Positions 26,254-36,380 of a DNA stretch of 61,408 nt are shown here, in pieces; positions within the stretch are counted from its first letter, which is position 1; each line of letters begins with the position of its first letter. A model generated the notes under the pieces. The model did no database searches. It was not told the origin of the DNA and worked only from the letters and a program-made list of their open reading frames with translations. Position numbers and translations under genes: made by a program. Origin of the DNA: Desulfuromonadales bacterium (GTDB lineage Bacteria; Desulfobacterota; Desulfuromonadia; Desulfuromonadales; BM103); contig JAMONP010000105.1 in NCBI GenBank assembly GCA_027065695.1, positions 1 through 61,408 on the forward strand, in the 5' to 3' direction.

Positions 26254-27188
26254 AGTTCCTCCTTTGAATGACGAACAAACTGAACCGGACACTCCTCACG
26301 CCCCGGGCAATCATGCCGCCGACAGGGCTCGACATGGATGGTGACATCCGTTCCTTTAATCTTCTCGCCAATCTTTTTTTCGATATATTCAGTAACGTCG
26401 TGGGCATCTTCGACCGAGAGGTGCTTGCAGACGGTTAAGTGGAAATCAATCAGTTTCTGTGATCCGGCACGACGAGTACGGAGATTGTGGAAGTCGAACA
26501 GCTCATCTTTGTGATCGTTGATCAACTCTTCTATTTCATGGCGAACTGCTTCGGGGAGTTGTTCATCAAGGATATCGCGCATAGCGTGGCGTAACAGACG
26601 AAGCGATTCATAAAGGATATAGACAGCAACCAGAATCGACATGACTGGATCGAGCCAGGGTAGATCAAACTGGCTGATGAGGATCAGTCCGATCAACAGC
26701 GCCAGGTTGGTGTAGACATCCATCGAAAAATGCAGGGAATCAGCTTCAAGGGCGGAAGAATCAGTTTTTTTGGCAATCCGGCGCAAGTGACGACTGATCA
26801 TGAATGAGGCGACCGTGCTGATGGACATTACTGCGATGCCTATGCCGGTTTGTTTGATAGGGCTGGCCTCGATCATACGTTGCATTGCTTCGTATATGAT
26901 CCAGACACCGGAAGCCGCTATGATGATGGACTGAAAGATCGTCGCCAGGGTCTCAAACTTGCCGTGACCGTAGGGATGTTGCTCGTCAGCCGGTTGTTCA
27001 GCATGGCGTATCGCCATGAAGTTGATGCCTGACATGAGTATGTCAAGCAGTGAGTCAATTGCGGAGGTGAAAACGGCAAGGCTACCGGTAAACAGACCGG
27101 TGATGAGTTTGAGTATGGCCAGACCCAGTGCGGTGATTATGGAGAGGCTGGCTGCTGCCAGTTTTGGTGATTTATTGACTTGTGTCAT
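26250..27188 (-). CDS. Cation diffusion facilitator (CDF) metal efflux transporter
   Basis: 312 residues, six transmembrane helices, then a cytoplasmic domain. Metal-binding residues characteristic of FieF-like CDFs are visible: SAIDSLLDILMSG in helix 2 and LHFSMDVYTN in helix 5, with the inter-helix motif HPYGHGKFETLA. The C-terminal domain (about 210-290) is followed by a Cys/His-rich tail, EPCRRHDCPGREECPVQF, that could bind metal and is not universal in the family. It exports divalent ions such as Zn or Fe by proton exchange. The ATG follows the stop of the upstream unknown gene by six bases, suggesting an operon. Confidence 0.9.
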   Translation of the reverse strand: MTQVNKSPKLAAASLSIITALGLAILKLITGLFTGSLAVFTSAIDSLLDILMSGINFMAIRHAEQPADEQHPYGHGKFETLATIFQSIIIAASGVWIIYEAMQRMIEASPIKQTGIGIAVMSISTVASFMISRHLRRIAKKTDSSALEADSLHFSMDVYTNLALLIGLILISQFDLPWLDPVMSILVAVYILYESLRLLRHAMRDILDEQLPEAVRHEIEELINDHKDELFDFHNLRTRRAGSQKLIDFHLTVCKHLSVEDAHDVTEYIEKKIGEKIKGTDVTIHVEPCRRHDCPGREECPVQFVRHSKEEL

Positions 27189-27194
27189 AGTGGA

Positions 27195-27722
27195 TCAGTT
27201 GTCGTTTATAGGTTCGAGAGGGCAGGATTGTTGCCAGGCAATGTAACCGTTATCCTCAATAGCCCAGAAGTCGTCTATTCTCTGCTGGTAATAGTCGAGT
27301 TCCCGGCACTGAGAAGTAATCTCGTTGGCTGCGACTTCAGTAACCAGCCTCTGTCTGGCAAGAAAAGCATAAAATTCTGCTGTCCCGGTGAGAATTTTTG
27401 TTAGCTCAGTGAGGTTGGGTTCCGGTGTACGGATGATGTACCAGTGTCCTGCAAATTGACGGACGTGCAACGCTGCCACGGCAAACAGGTTTTCACAGCG
27501 ATCAGCAACGATGAATTCGCGCAGAAAATAATCGGCTCCCTGACAAAATTCGCCGGCCTGTTCAGGTGGCACACTCCTCTGTTGAGTCAGATCCTGGTAG
27601 AGATGCCGCAACAGGTCAACGGATAGCTTGTCGACGCGAATTTCGTCGTCAAGGTTCTCTAGGTTGTAATCTTTTTTGTTCAACCCCTGTAGCAGAGGGT
27701 GAAGCTTTGCTGAAGGTGTCAT
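27195..27722 (-). CDS. Unknown soluble protein, 175 residues, upstream of the CDF gene
   Basis: I do not recognise this family. The protein is acidic and soluble-looking. It has no signal peptide or obvious catalytic motif, and is predicted to be mostly helical: LHPLLQGLNKKDYNLENLDD, VDLLRHLYQDLTQ, EFYAFLARQRLV, CRELDYYQQRIDDFWAIED. It contains five Cys but no CxxC pair. It begins the same transcription unit as the metal transporter, six bases upstream of it. A role in metal handling is only suggested by that position. Confidence 0.6.
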   Translation of the reverse strand: MTPSAKLHPLLQGLNKKDYNLENLDDEIRVDKLSVDLLRHLYQDLTQQRSVPPEQAGEFCQGADYFLREFIVADRCENLFAVAALHVRQFAGHWYIIRTPEPNLTELTKILTGTAEFYAFLARQRLVTEVAANEITSQCRELDYYQQRIDDFWAIEDNGYIAWQQSCPLEPINDN

Positions 27723-27848
27723 GACGATATTGAATCTCCTCTGGTGAACCTCATGTGGTCCTTACCATAATGCACTTTGTGGTATGTTTGCAACCGTCAG
27801 AATTACTTAGTTTTAACCTGAAAATTACCTGCAATCGGGTCTTTGCTG

Positions 27849-27878
27849 TTTACAGTCAACTTGCTGTTTTGTTAACAT
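27849..27878 (+). promoter_or_regulatory. Predicted promoter for mutS
   Basis: TTTACA (27849-27854), an 18-base spacer, and TAACAT (27873-27878) in the intergenic region between the divergent unknown gene and mutS. Moderate match only. Confidence 0.35.
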
Positions 27879-27957
27879 AATGAAGTTCTGAATCAAGAGT
27901 TTGAAAATCTCATTCCGACCCTCTAACGGGTTGTTTTTTTTAGGGTTATGGAGTCCA

Positions 27958-30567
27958 ATGGCGAAAACAACACCCATGATGCAGCAGTATCTGGAGATCA
28001 AGTCTGATTATCCGGATGCAATCCTCTTCTTTCGCCTGGGTGATTTTTACGAAATGTTCATGGAAGATGCTGTGGTTGCTTCGCGGGTACTCAACATTAC
28101 CTTGACCGCACGTAACAAAGGTGCCGCTGCAGAAATACCTCTATGTGGGATTCCTTTTCACAGTTGTCAGCCATACATCGCCAAACTTGTCCAGCATGGC
28201 CACAATGTCGCAATCTGCGAACAGGTTGAAGATCCCAAAACGGCCAAAGGTATCGTCAAACGCGCTGTTGTCAGGGTCGTGACTCCTGGACTGGTTGTCG
28301 ATACTGACACCCTGGATCCTCGTCGCAATAATTATCTTATGGCCATCAGCCATGTCGATGATGAGCGTTATGGTGTTGCCTATGTTGATATTACCACTGG
28401 CGAATTCCGGGTGACCGAACTTCTTGACCCCGAGAGCACTGCTGGTGAGATCATCTCCAGGGATCCGGCCGAAGTGCTTATTGCTGACGGCAGTATCGGT
28501 GATCAACTGATCAATGCTCTGCAGAGTCCCTTACATGGGCGCATCATCAATCGTCCACCGGATTGGGCCGCTGCCGAGGATCGTGCTCGGCAGGTGCTGC
28601 TGGAATTTTTCCCGGGCAGTTCCCTTGAGGGCTTTGGCTGTCACGACATGCCTGCTGCAATCCAAGCTGCCGGAATGGTTCTTTACTATCTTGAAGAAAC
28701 CCAGAAGGGAGCCGCTTCTCACCTGCAAACCCTGCAGACTTACTATGTGTGCGATCACATGGTCCTCGATGACTTTACGCGCCGCAATCTGGAACTGACA
28801 GGGTCGCTGCATGATGGTGGTCGTCGCGGTTCACTGATCGGTGTCATGGATCGCACTGTAACGGCTATGGGCGCGCGTAAGCTGCGGCAATGGATGACCC
28901 ATCCGTTAGTCGATTTGCAAAGTATCGAAGCACGCCACAGTGCAGTTGAAGAGTTTGTACGGGAAAGTCTTTGCCGTGATGACCTGCGTCGCACGCTTGA
29001 CGATGTTTATGACCTGGAACGGCTCAATGGCCGGATCGCCATGGCAACAGGCAATGCTAAAGATCTGGCTGCCCTGCGAACATCACTTGAGAAGCTGCCA
29101 CAAATCATCGACTTGCTCAAGCAGAGTGAAGGCCCGTTGCTGAGCGATCTGCGAGAGAGTCTGGACCCCATGCCGGACATGGTTGAACTGATCGCAAGTG
29201 CCATTGTCGACGATCCTCCTTTTGTGATGCGCGAGGGTGGCTTGATCCGTGAGGGTTATAATGCCGAGCTGGATGAGCTGCGCAGTATAAGTCGCGAGGG
29301 CAAGGGCTGGATCGCCAGCCTTGAACGGGAAGAAAAAGAGCGCACGGGAATCCCGTCACTCAAGGTCAGATATAACAAGGTGTTCGGCTATTATATTGAA
29401 GTGACCAAGTCGTATCTGGAGCGTGTCCCGGAGGATTACCAGCGTAAGCAGACATTGGCCAACGCCGAAAGATTTATTACGCCGACTTTGAAGGGATATG
29501 AAGAAAAAGTTCTCGGTGCCGAAGAACGGGTGGTCGTGATCGAGTATGATCTCTTTCAGGAGGTGCGGCAGCAGGTCGCCCGACAGGGCCGGCGTATTCA
29601 GGAAACTGCTGATAAGGTTGCAACTCTGGATGTACTGCTTGGTCTTGCCGACCTGGCTCATGAACGCAACTACTGCTGTCCTGTGATGAACGAATCGACG
29701 GAACTCCTGATCGAGGATGGGCGTCATCCGGTTATTGAAACCATGGACCTGGGTGAGCGTTTTGTTGCCAACGATGTCCATATGGATACTGTGGAGAGAC
29801 AGATTTTGATCATTACCGGCCCGAATATGGCTGGTAAATCGACGTTTATGCGTCAAGTCGCTCTACTGGTCTTGATGGCGCAGATGGGCAGTCTGGTACC
29901 GGCAAAAAACGCTAAGATCGGCATCGTTGATCGAATCTTCACCAGGGTTGGTGCCAGTGATAACCTGGCACGGGGCCAGTCAACATTTATGGTTGAGATG
30001 ACAGAAGCCGCTAATATCCTCAACCATGCCACGCCCCGCAGCCTGATCGTGCTCGACGAGATTGGTCGCGGTACCTCTACTTTTGATGGGGTCAGCATCG
30101 CCTGGGCGGTGGCTGAATATTTGCATGACAATGCCAAGGTAGCAGCCAAAACACTTTTTGCCACTCATTACCATGAATTGACCGATCTGGCTCAGACCCG
30201 TGAGAGGGTGCAGAATTACAACGTTGCTGTCAAGGAATGGAACGATCAGATTATTTTTCTGCGGCGCATCGTCAAGGGTGGTGCCAGCCACTCCTACGGC
30301 ATTCAGGTCGCGCGTCTGGCAGGTTTGCCGAGTGCGGTTATAGAACGTGCCAAGGAAGTTTTACGTAACTTGGAATCTGGTGAATACGAGTCTGGTGCAC
30401 CACGTCTAGCGCGTAGCAAATATGCCAAAAAGAGGACTGAAACACCGCAACTTGGCCTGTTTGAACAGCCAGATCTCGTCAGGCAGCGTATCGAAGAGAT
30501 TGATGTTTCTGTTCTGACGCCGCTTGAGGCACTCAACATGCTTGACGAACTCAAAAAGTTGCTATGA
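27958..30567 (+). CDS. mutS: DNA mismatch repair protein MutS
   Basis: 869 residues from the ATG at 27958, with GGAG upstream; a longer frame back to 27901 is rejected. The N-terminal mismatch-reading motif GDFYEMF (about 28) has the Phe that stacks on mispairs. The connector and lever domains follow, then the clamp segment [12 protein letters not shown] (about 480). The ATPase domain has Walker [15 protein letters not shown] (about 620), the GQSTFMVEM signature, Walker [17 protein letters not shown] and the C-terminal helix-turn-helix. It recognises mispairs in newly replicated DNA. No mutL is adjacent. Confidence 0.97.
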   Translation: MAKTTPMMQQYLEIKSDYPDAILFFRLGDFYEMFMEDAVVASRVLNITLTARNKGAAAEIPLCGIPFHSCQPYIAKLVQHGHNVAICEQVEDPKTAKGIVKRAVVRVVTPGLVVDTDTLDPRRNNYLMAISHVDDERYGVAYVDITTGEFRVTELLDPESTAGEIISRDPAEVLIADGSIGDQLINALQSPLHGRIINRPPDWAAAEDRARQVLLEFFPGSSLEGFGCHDMPAAIQAAGMVLYYLEETQKGAASHLQTLQTYYVCDHMVLDDFTRRNLELTGSLHDGGRRGSLIGVMDRTVTAMGARKLRQWMTHPLVDLQSIEARHSAVEEFVRESLCRDDLRRTLDDVYDLERLNGRIAMATGNAKDLAALRTSLEKLPQIIDLLKQSEGPLLSDLRESLDPMPDMVELIASAIVDDPPFVMREGGLIREGYNAELDELRSISREGKGWIASLEREEKERTGIPSLKVRYNKVFGYYIEVTKSYLERVPEDYQRKQTLANAERFITPTLKGYEEKVLGAEERVVVIEYDLFQEVRQQVARQGRRIQETADKVATLDVLLGLADLAHERNYCCPVMNESTELLIEDGRHPVIETMDLGERFVANDVHMDTVERQILIITGPNMAGKSTFMRQVALLVLMAQMGSLVPAKNAKIGIVDRIFTRVGASDNLARGQSTFMVEMTEAANILNHATPRSLIVLDEIGRGTSTFDGVSIAWAVAEYLHDNAKVAAKTLFATHYHELTDLAQTRERVQNYNVAVKEWNDQIIFLRRIVKGGASHSYGIQVARLAGLPSAVIERAKEVLRNLESGEYESGAPRLARSKYAKKRTETPQLGLFEQPDLVRQRIEEIDVSVLTPLEALNMLDELKKLL

Positions 30568-30592
30568 ACTGTACACTTGTTTACAAAAACGG

Positions 30593-30669
30593 CTGTCATC
30601 CCCGAATGATTCTATCGGGGATCCACGTTTTGAAATCTGGATTACCGATGACACCCTCGGGAATGACAG
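30593..30669. repeat. REP-like imperfect palindrome between mutS and the amidase gene
   Basis: CTGTCATCCCCGAATGATTC at the left end and GGGAATGACAG at the right end are parts of an imperfect inverted pair with ATCCA..TGGAT in the middle. This resembles the widespread 'TCATTCCCGC..GCGGGAATGA' class of bacterial intergenic palindromes. A single copy was noticed in this window. Confidence 0.6.
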
Positions 30670-30698
30670 TATTTTATAATGCTGAATATTTGCAAGTT

Positions 30699-32534
30699 AT
30701 GAAATATATGGTTGTTTGTTTACTGACCTTTCTTTGCCTCATTTCGCCAACCAGTGTTTTTGCCGAAAGCACAGAACGGGCATATCAGAAGGCGCGAGAT
30801 TCTTATTATTCGCTACAGAATTCATCGCGCAAGCAGATGTATCGTGAGCAGTGGGAAAAGGTTTATAACCAATTTGAATTGGTATATAAACGTTTCCCGA
30901 AATCAAAACGAGGTGCTGACTCTCTGTACATGTGTGGCAAGACAATTTCGGGACTCTATGGCATCAGTCGAATCAAACCGGACGCCAAGCGGGCGGTAGA
31001 AATTTTTGAGCAAATGGCAGAGCAATACCCGGAGAGTTCTCTTGCTGATGACGCCTTACTGAAGGCCGGTATACTGCTTGAGCAAGCCCTAAATAATAAG
31101 CAGCGTGCCTACATTATTTATAAGCGTCTGGTAAATACCGCACCGCACGGTGATATGTTCGGTAAAGCTAGGGCTCGCCTGCAAGCACTGGCCGCGTATG
31201 CACCGCCACCGGAAAAATCTGTGGTTAAAAAGCCTGCGCAAACAGCTTATCAACCTGCGAAGAAGTCATCGTATGGAACGCAGGCTTCGGGAAGGACCAA
31301 AGCATCTACAGGAGAGGGACGTCTGACTGCGATTCGTTATTGGTCGAACCCCGGTTATACCCGAATTGTTCTGGATGTCTCCAGTGAGACCAGCTTTTCA
31401 ACTCATTACCTTGTGCCTGAACCAGGCAATGGCAATCCTCCGCGTCTCTACGTCGATATTGAAAAAACAGGTCTGGATAAAGCCCTGCAAGAGCCGACGA
31501 TCGTTGAAGATGGTCTGTTGCGCCGGATTCGTACCGGTCATCCACAGTCCGATACAGTTCGTGTCGTTTTGGACCTGGGTAGCGTCGGCGATTATAAGGT
31601 TTTTCCATTAAATGATCCATGGCGCATTGTTATTGATATTGCCGGGGGCATTGATATTACCGGAGAAATTGACAACACTGAGAGCTCCAAAGTGACTGAC
31701 ATTGGCGGGGACAGGGGCCCCACAAAACGTCGTGAAGCTGAAATAAGAGCGCTTCCAGACACCGGAAACGATGCTATCGCCAAGGTCCTCAAGGCCACAC
31801 CCAAAGGGCAACAGCCGCTGCACATTCCCAAGGTGCCAGCGGCATCGGCCCTGCGCCGGATTGTTGTCGACGCCGGGCACGGTGGTAAGGACCCCGGAGC
31901 TGTCGGCCCGAGTAATGTTTATGAAAAAACCGTTACGCTTAAGCTGGCCAAGGCTTTGGCAAAAGAACTGAGGAAGTTACTGCATTGTGAAGTTATTTTG
32001 ACCCGTAGTGCTGACGTTTACCTGCCGCTTGAAGAACGCACTGCTATCGCCAACAAAGTTGGCGCTGATCTGTTTATATCGCTCCACGCCAATGCCAACA
32101 AGAGCCGTAAGCCCTACGGTATAGAGACTTACTACCTAAACTTTTCCAAGAACGACAAGGCGGCAGCCGTCGCTGCGCGTGAGAACGGTACCACACTCAA
32201 GCAGGTTTCAGATCTCGAGCTGATTCTGTTTGATCTGATGGCGAATGCCAAGATTAATGAATCGAGTCGCTTGGCAACAGAAATTCAAAGGACTCTGGTA
32301 CACCAACTCAGTAAAAAATACAGTAACATAAAAAATCTGGGTGTTCGACAGGGCCCTTTTTATGTGCTGCTCGGTGCAACAATGCCTTCTGTTCTGGTGG
32401 AAACAGCTTTTCTCAGCAACCCTCGTGAAGAAAAGCGTCTGAAAAGCAGTGCTTACCAAAAAGCATCAGCCAAAGCTATTGCCATGGCGGTTAAAAAATA
32501 TGCAGTCAACAACAAACTGATAGCGGCCCGTTAA
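30699..32534 (+). CDS. N-acetylmuramoyl-L-alanine amidase with AMIN domain (AmiC-like)
   Basis: 611 residues from the ATG at 30699, which gives a clean signal peptide (MKYMVVCLLTFLCLISPTSV, cut after FA). Earlier in-frame starts fall in the upstream repeat. Next come a tetratricopeptide-like helical region (about 30-170), a linker, an AMIN domain (about 245-355) that targets the septum or peptidoglycan, and a zinc amidase_3 domain (about 420-605) with IVVDAGHGGKDPGAVG, EKTVTLKLAKAL, LFISLHANA and VLVETAFLSNPREE. It cleaves the stem peptide from muramic acid and so helps separate daughter cells. The TPR-like N-terminus is an addition relative to E. coli AmiC. Confidence 0.92.
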   Translation: MKYMVVCLLTFLCLISPTSVFAESTERAYQKARDSYYSLQNSSRKQMYREQWEKVYNQFELVYKRFPKSKRGADSLYMCGKTISGLYGISRIKPDAKRAVEIFEQMAEQYPESSLADDALLKAGILLEQALNNKQRAYIIYKRLVNTAPHGDMFGKARARLQALAAYAPPPEKSVVKKPAQTAYQPAKKSSYGTQASGRTKASTGEGRLTAIRYWSNPGYTRIVLDVSSETSFSTHYLVPEPGNGNPPRLYVDIEKTGLDKALQEPTIVEDGLLRRIRTGHPQSDTVRVVLDLGSVGDYKVFPLNDPWRIVIDIAGGIDITGEIDNTESSKVTDIGGDRGPTKRREAEIRALPDTGNDAIAKVLKATPKGQQPLHIPKVPAASALRRIVVDAGHGGKDPGAVGPSNVYEKTVTLKLAKALAKELRKLLHCEVILTRSADVYLPLEERTAIANKVGADLFISLHANANKSRKPYGIETYYLNFSKNDKAAAVAARENGTTLKQVSDLELILFDLMANAKINESSRLATEIQRTLVHQLSKKYSNIKNLGVRQGPFYVLLGATMPSVLVETAFLSNPREEKRLKSSAYQKASAKAIAMAVKKYAVNNKLIAAR

Positions 32535-32549
32535 AATGACATCCCCGTT

Positions 32550-32713
32550 AACAGCCTGTCGGGCAATCAATAAACTGGCTGCAAATTCGTCTGTTTGGTT
32601 CATATCTCAGCTCCTTTTCGACCAATAGCTACGGCTATTACTCTCAAATGAGCTAAAAGCTGTCCTCAAACATTCAAATTTTCGCTTCAGCCCTGATTGT
32701 CCGACAGGCTGTT
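32550..32713. repeat. Dispersed inverted-terminus repeat, copy 3 (complete)
   Basis: About 160 bp. Termini AACAGCCTGTCGGGCAAT (32550-32567) and ATTGTCCGACAGGCTGTT (32696-32713) are complementary over 18 bp with one mismatch. The interior aligns with copies 1 and 2 but is the most diverged. The right end stops one base before AGGAT, the glnD ribosome-binding site (32714-32718). Confidence 0.88.
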
Positions 32714-32724
32714 AGGATAAAACA

Positions 32725-35430
32725 TTGCAAACTCAAGACGATTTTTTTGCCACAGAACTGATGATGGCCGGGGATATCTCTTTTGAAAAGAGACGTTCCT
32801 TTCTTCTGGAAGCGGCACGTCATTATCTGGAGTATCATCGCAATCGTTGCCACGAAATGCACAATGCTGGTGGCACAGGCAGTGAGGTTACTCAATGTAT
32901 TTCGGCCATGGACGATGAGTTGATTCGCAATCTTTATCGTTGTGCTGCTGCTGAGTTTCCTACTGCGGGCAAGGTTTGTGCTGCCGTCATTGCCATTGGC
33001 GGTTATGGCCGTGGCGAAATGAATCCGCTCTCTGATATTGACGTGATGTTCTACTGCAGTGATAAGAACAAGGACCTGGCAGAAAAAATTGCTGAACGGG
33101 TTCTTTATTTATTGTGGGATCTCAACCTCGATGTTGGTTACAGTGTCCGCACATCATCAAACTGTCTGACGCTGGCTCAGCAGGATATTACCATACGTAC
33201 GGCTCTGTTGGATGGCCGTTTTCTGGTGGGTGATGAAGTGCTTTTTCATGAGTTCGAGCGCCAGGTTCTACAGTCAATAATGAATCGTAACAGCCAGAAC
33301 TTTTTGAAGGAAAAATACGAAGAGCATAAAGTCCGACTCGCCAAGTACGGTTCGTCAGTCTATATGCTGGAGCCGAATATCAAGGAAGGCGAGGGAGGTT
33401 TGCGCGACCTGCATACGGCAATATGGATGGCACGGGTCAAGTTCAAAGCCAAGGGGTTGCGCGACCTGTTGAAGAAAGGGGTTATCTCAGAGCGGGAAAT
33501 GGGGGAAATCGAAGGGGCTTTCGACTACCTCTGGCGGATTCGAAATGAACTGCATTTTCAATCCAAGCGTAAAACCGACCAGATTCAGTATGACAAGCAG
33601 GAGCAGATAGCTTTATTTTTAGGTTATCGGGATAGTAAAACGGCTCTTTCTGTAGAGCAATTCATGCAAGACTATTATGCCCACGCGACCAGGACCGAAC
33701 ACCTGGCGTCTACTTTAATAGTCAGAGCTTTCAAGGACAAAGAATCATCAACAGGGATTCTCGGTTATCTTGGCCGGCGTAGTCTTGGCAGTGATTTCTT
33801 CAGCTATCGTGGTGAGCTGAAAACGGCTCGTAAAAATCTCTTTAAAAGTCGTCCGGAAGCAATGATGCAGGCTTTTCTGCTGGCCAAGCAGAACAACCTT
33901 GCTTTGAGCTCGGATGTAAAGGGCCAGCTTCGAGACAACCTGTCGCTGGTTAACGACAGTTTCCGACGTAATCGTGAAGTGTCCGAGATGTTCCTGGAGA
34001 TTATGCGTGGCCCAACTGGTGTTGCCCATAGTCTGCGCGATATGCACCATCTCACTTTTCTGAACAAGTATATCCCCGAATTCAAGAGGATTTACTGCCA
34101 GGTCCAGCACGATGCCTACCATGTTTATACAGTCGATATCCATTCGATCTTTGCAGTTGAGGAGATCGAGAAGCTCTGGTCAGGAGTCTATAAGGAGCGT
34201 AAGCCGTTATTGACCCGCTTAGCCACTGATATTGGCAAGCCGGAGTTGATTGTGCTAGCTGTGCTTTTTCATGATATCGGCAAAGGGGAGGGTAAGGATC
34301 ATTCTAACAAGGGCGCAGACATGATGCCCAAGATTGCTCGTCGCTTGCATCTGAGCAAGGAGAGCAGTCAGCGTCTTGAGTTCCTGGTACGTCACCATCT
34401 TGATATGGCGCATATCTCACAACGTCGCGATTTGAATGATATTCGTTTGATTCAGGACTTCGCCAATACCATGGAAATGGTCGAAACCCTGAAAATGCTC
34501 TATATGCTGACTTTTGCTGATCTTAAGGCGGTTGGACCTGATGTCTGGTCCGAATGGAAGGGGCATCTACTTCAAGATCTTTACGAGAAAACTTACGAGA
34601 CTCTCGAACGCGGCAACTTTATCAGTGGTCTGCGTTCCGAAAGAATTCGTAATCGCAAACGTAAGGTTTTAGCTGCCCTGAAAGAGGACTTTGGGGAAAA
34701 ACGGGTTAAAGACCGCCTGCGTTCAATGACCCTGCGCTACCTGTTAACTCACCGTTCATGGGAAATACAGGATCATGTTGCTCTTGAGTTGTCACGTGGC
34801 AATGACACCGTCGCCATGCAGGTGACCCACGATGTTGATTCAGAATACACCAGTGTGACAATTTCCGCCCTGGACGTGCCCGGTCTCTTCAGTATGATCA
34901 CCGGAGTTATGGCTGCCAACGGTATCAATATCCTCGGTGCGCAAATCTATACTCGCAACAACGGTTTTGCCTTGGATATCCTGCACGTCAATAAGTCCGT
35001 GGGTGGTGTCATTGACCTCCCGGCGAAATGGGAGAAAGTCCAGTCTGATCTGACCGCTGTTCTTGAGGGACGCGTGAAAGTCTCGAGTCTGGTCGAAAAA
35101 CGAGAGAAAGGCAGTTCCTTACTCAGTCAGAAGTTGCCGCGTTTCCCGAACCGTGTTGATTTTGATTGTGATGTTTCCAGAGAGCACACGGTTATTGATA
35201 TCTTTGCGCACGATGAGGTTGGTTTACTTTACAGAATCACCCGGACCCTTGCCGATATGGGCCTCTATATCCACGTTGCGAAAATTTCTACCAAGGTCGA
35301 TCAGGTTGCTGATACCTTCTATGTTAAAGATATTTTTGGCCAGACAATCAGCAGTAAAGCTAGGCGTGAGGATATTCGTAAGGCGCTTCTCGATTGCATG
35401 AAAGTGTATGCAAAAACAGACGGCACATAA
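32725..35430 (+). CDS. glnD: Bifunctional [protein-PII] uridylyltransferase/uridylyl-removing enzyme
   Basis: 901 residues. Nucleotidyltransferase domain with GGYGRGEMNPLSDIDVMF (about 93-110). Linker helical domain. HD hydrolase domain with AVLFHDIGKGEGKDHSNKGA (about 512-530). Two C-terminal ACT domains (about 710-790 and 820-895) that sense glutamine. It uridylylates PII when nitrogen is short and de-uridylylates it when glutamine is plentiful. TTG at 32725 is the only start that fits, with AGGAT six bases upstream directly abutting repeat copy 3. The recombinase gene follows after eight bases. No glnB or glnA is in the window. Confidence 0.95.
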   Translation: MQTQDDFFATELMMAGDISFEKRRSFLLEAARHYLEYHRNRCHEMHNAGGTGSEVTQCISAMDDELIRNLYRCAAAEFPTAGKVCAAVIAIGGYGRGEMNPLSDIDVMFYCSDKNKDLAEKIAERVLYLLWDLNLDVGYSVRTSSNCLTLAQQDITIRTALLDGRFLVGDEVLFHEFERQVLQSIMNRNSQNFLKEKYEEHKVRLAKYGSSVYMLEPNIKEGEGGLRDLHTAIWMARVKFKAKGLRDLLKKGVISEREMGEIEGAFDYLWRIRNELHFQSKRKTDQIQYDKQEQIALFLGYRDSKTALSVEQFMQDYYAHATRTEHLASTLIVRAFKDKESSTGILGYLGRRSLGSDFFSYRGELKTARKNLFKSRPEAMMQAFLLAKQNNLALSSDVKGQLRDNLSLVNDSFRRNREVSEMFLEIMRGPTGVAHSLRDMHHLTFLNKYIPEFKRIYCQVQHDAYHVYTVDIHSIFAVEEIEKLWSGVYKERKPLLTRLATDIGKPELIVLAVLFHDIGKGEGKDHSNKGADMMPKIARRLHLSKESSQRLEFLVRHHLDMAHISQRRDLNDIRLIQDFANTMEMVETLKMLYMLTFADLKAVGPDVWSEWKGHLLQDLYEKTYETLERGNFISGLRSERIRNRKRKVLAALKEDFGEKRVKDRLRSMTLRYLLTHRSWEIQDHVALELSRGNDTVAMQVTHDVDSEYTSVTISALDVPGLFSMITGVMAANGINILGAQIYTRNNGFALDILHVNKSVGGVIDLPAKWEKVQSDLTAVLEGRVKVSSLVEKREKGSSLLSQKLPRFPNRVDFDCDVSREHTVIDIFAHDEVGLLYRITRTLADMGLYIHVAKISTKVDQVADTFYVKDIFGQTISSKARREDIRKALLDCMKVYAKTDGT

Positions 35431-35438
35431 TATAAGTT

Positions 35439-36326
35439 ATGAATCGTTACCTCGACTATTATCTTAACTATCTGGCTGTTGAGCGTGGCCTGGCTCGCAA
35501 TACGCTTGATGCCTACGGTCGAGATCTGGCGCGTTACCTGGACTACCTGGAGGAGGTGGAGATTACGACCCTGGAGAGTATAACGCCAGCTGTTGTATTG
35601 CGTTTTCTCAGTCATCGGAAGGATGCCGGGCTGTCAGCCAGAAGCAGGGCACGTACCCTGGCGGCACTGAGGACTTTTCATAAATTCCTGGTCCGGGAGA
35701 AGATGGCCGCAAATAACCCAACAGACCAGGTCATCTCTCCTAAAAGTCTCACCGCTTTGCCGCACACTCTGTCAACGTTTGACGTGGATAACCTCCTGGC
35801 CAGTCCGAAGGGAGAATCTTCGCTGGCCTGGCGGGATCGGGCCATGCTTGAGGTCCTCTATGCGACCGGCTTACGTGTTTCTGAACTGGTCTCGCTGCAG
35901 CTGAGTGATTTGCAGATGGATGTCGGTTATCTGACCGCTTTTGGCAAGCGCAGTAAGCAGCGTATTGTACCTTTGGGATTAGCTGCAGTTGATGCCCTGT
36001 GCGCATATCTGGATTATGGTCGGCCGGGGCTCGACAAACAACGTGGATCACACCACCTGTTCCTTAATCGTTCCGGCGAAGGCTTGACACGTCAGGGTTT
36101 CTGGAAGATTATTAAGCGCCGTGCCCTGGAGGCTGGAATCACACAAAGTGTTACGCCGCATATGATGCGGCATTCGTTTGCAACGCATCTTCTGGAAAAC
36201 GGTGCTGATCTGCGCTCTGTACAGGCAATGCTCGGGCATGCAGATATCTCTACAACGCAGATTTATACTCACGTTACCCGCGAACGTTTGAAGAAACTGC
36301 ATACCCAGCATCATCCCAGAGGGTGA
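35439..36326 (+). CDS. xerD: Tyrosine site-specific recombinase, XerD/XerC type
   Basis: 295 residues. N-terminal SAM-like DNA-binding domain (YLNYLAVERGLARNTLDAYG). Catalytic residues are in order: Arg in ATGLRVSELVSL (about 150), Lys in GKRSKQRIVPL, HMMRHSFATHLLENGADLRS with the His/Arg pair (about 242), GHADISTTQIYTHV with the second His and the nucleophilic Tyr (about 278). Length and motifs fit Xer recombinases, which resolve chromosome dimers at dif. It is closest in style to XerD, but XerC cannot be excluded. It is tightly linked to glnD, eight bases apart. Confidence 0.9.
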   Translation: MNRYLDYYLNYLAVERGLARNTLDAYGRDLARYLDYLEEVEITTLESITPAVVLRFLSHRKDAGLSARSRARTLAALRTFHKFLVREKMAANNPTDQVISPKSLTALPHTLSTFDVDNLLASPKGESSLAWRDRAMLEVLYATGLRVSELVSLQLSDLQMDVGYLTAFGKRSKQRIVPLGLAAVDALCAYLDYGRPGLDKQRGSHHLFLNRSGEGLTRQGFWKIIKRRALEAGITQSVTPHMMRHSFATHLLENGADLRSVQAMLGHADISTTQIYTHVTRERLKKLHTQHHPRG

Positions 36327-36330
36327 AACC

Positions 36331-36364
36331 AGTAATCAGTAATCAGTGACCCTTAACCCTTAAT
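36331..36364 (+). repeat. Short 7-base tandem repeats between xerD and apgM
   Basis: AGTAATC occurs twice, followed by a partial copy, then CCCTTAA twice. Low-complexity spacer; no function is evident. Confidence 0.7.
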
Positions 36365-36380
36365 CCTTTATCTGGATCCC

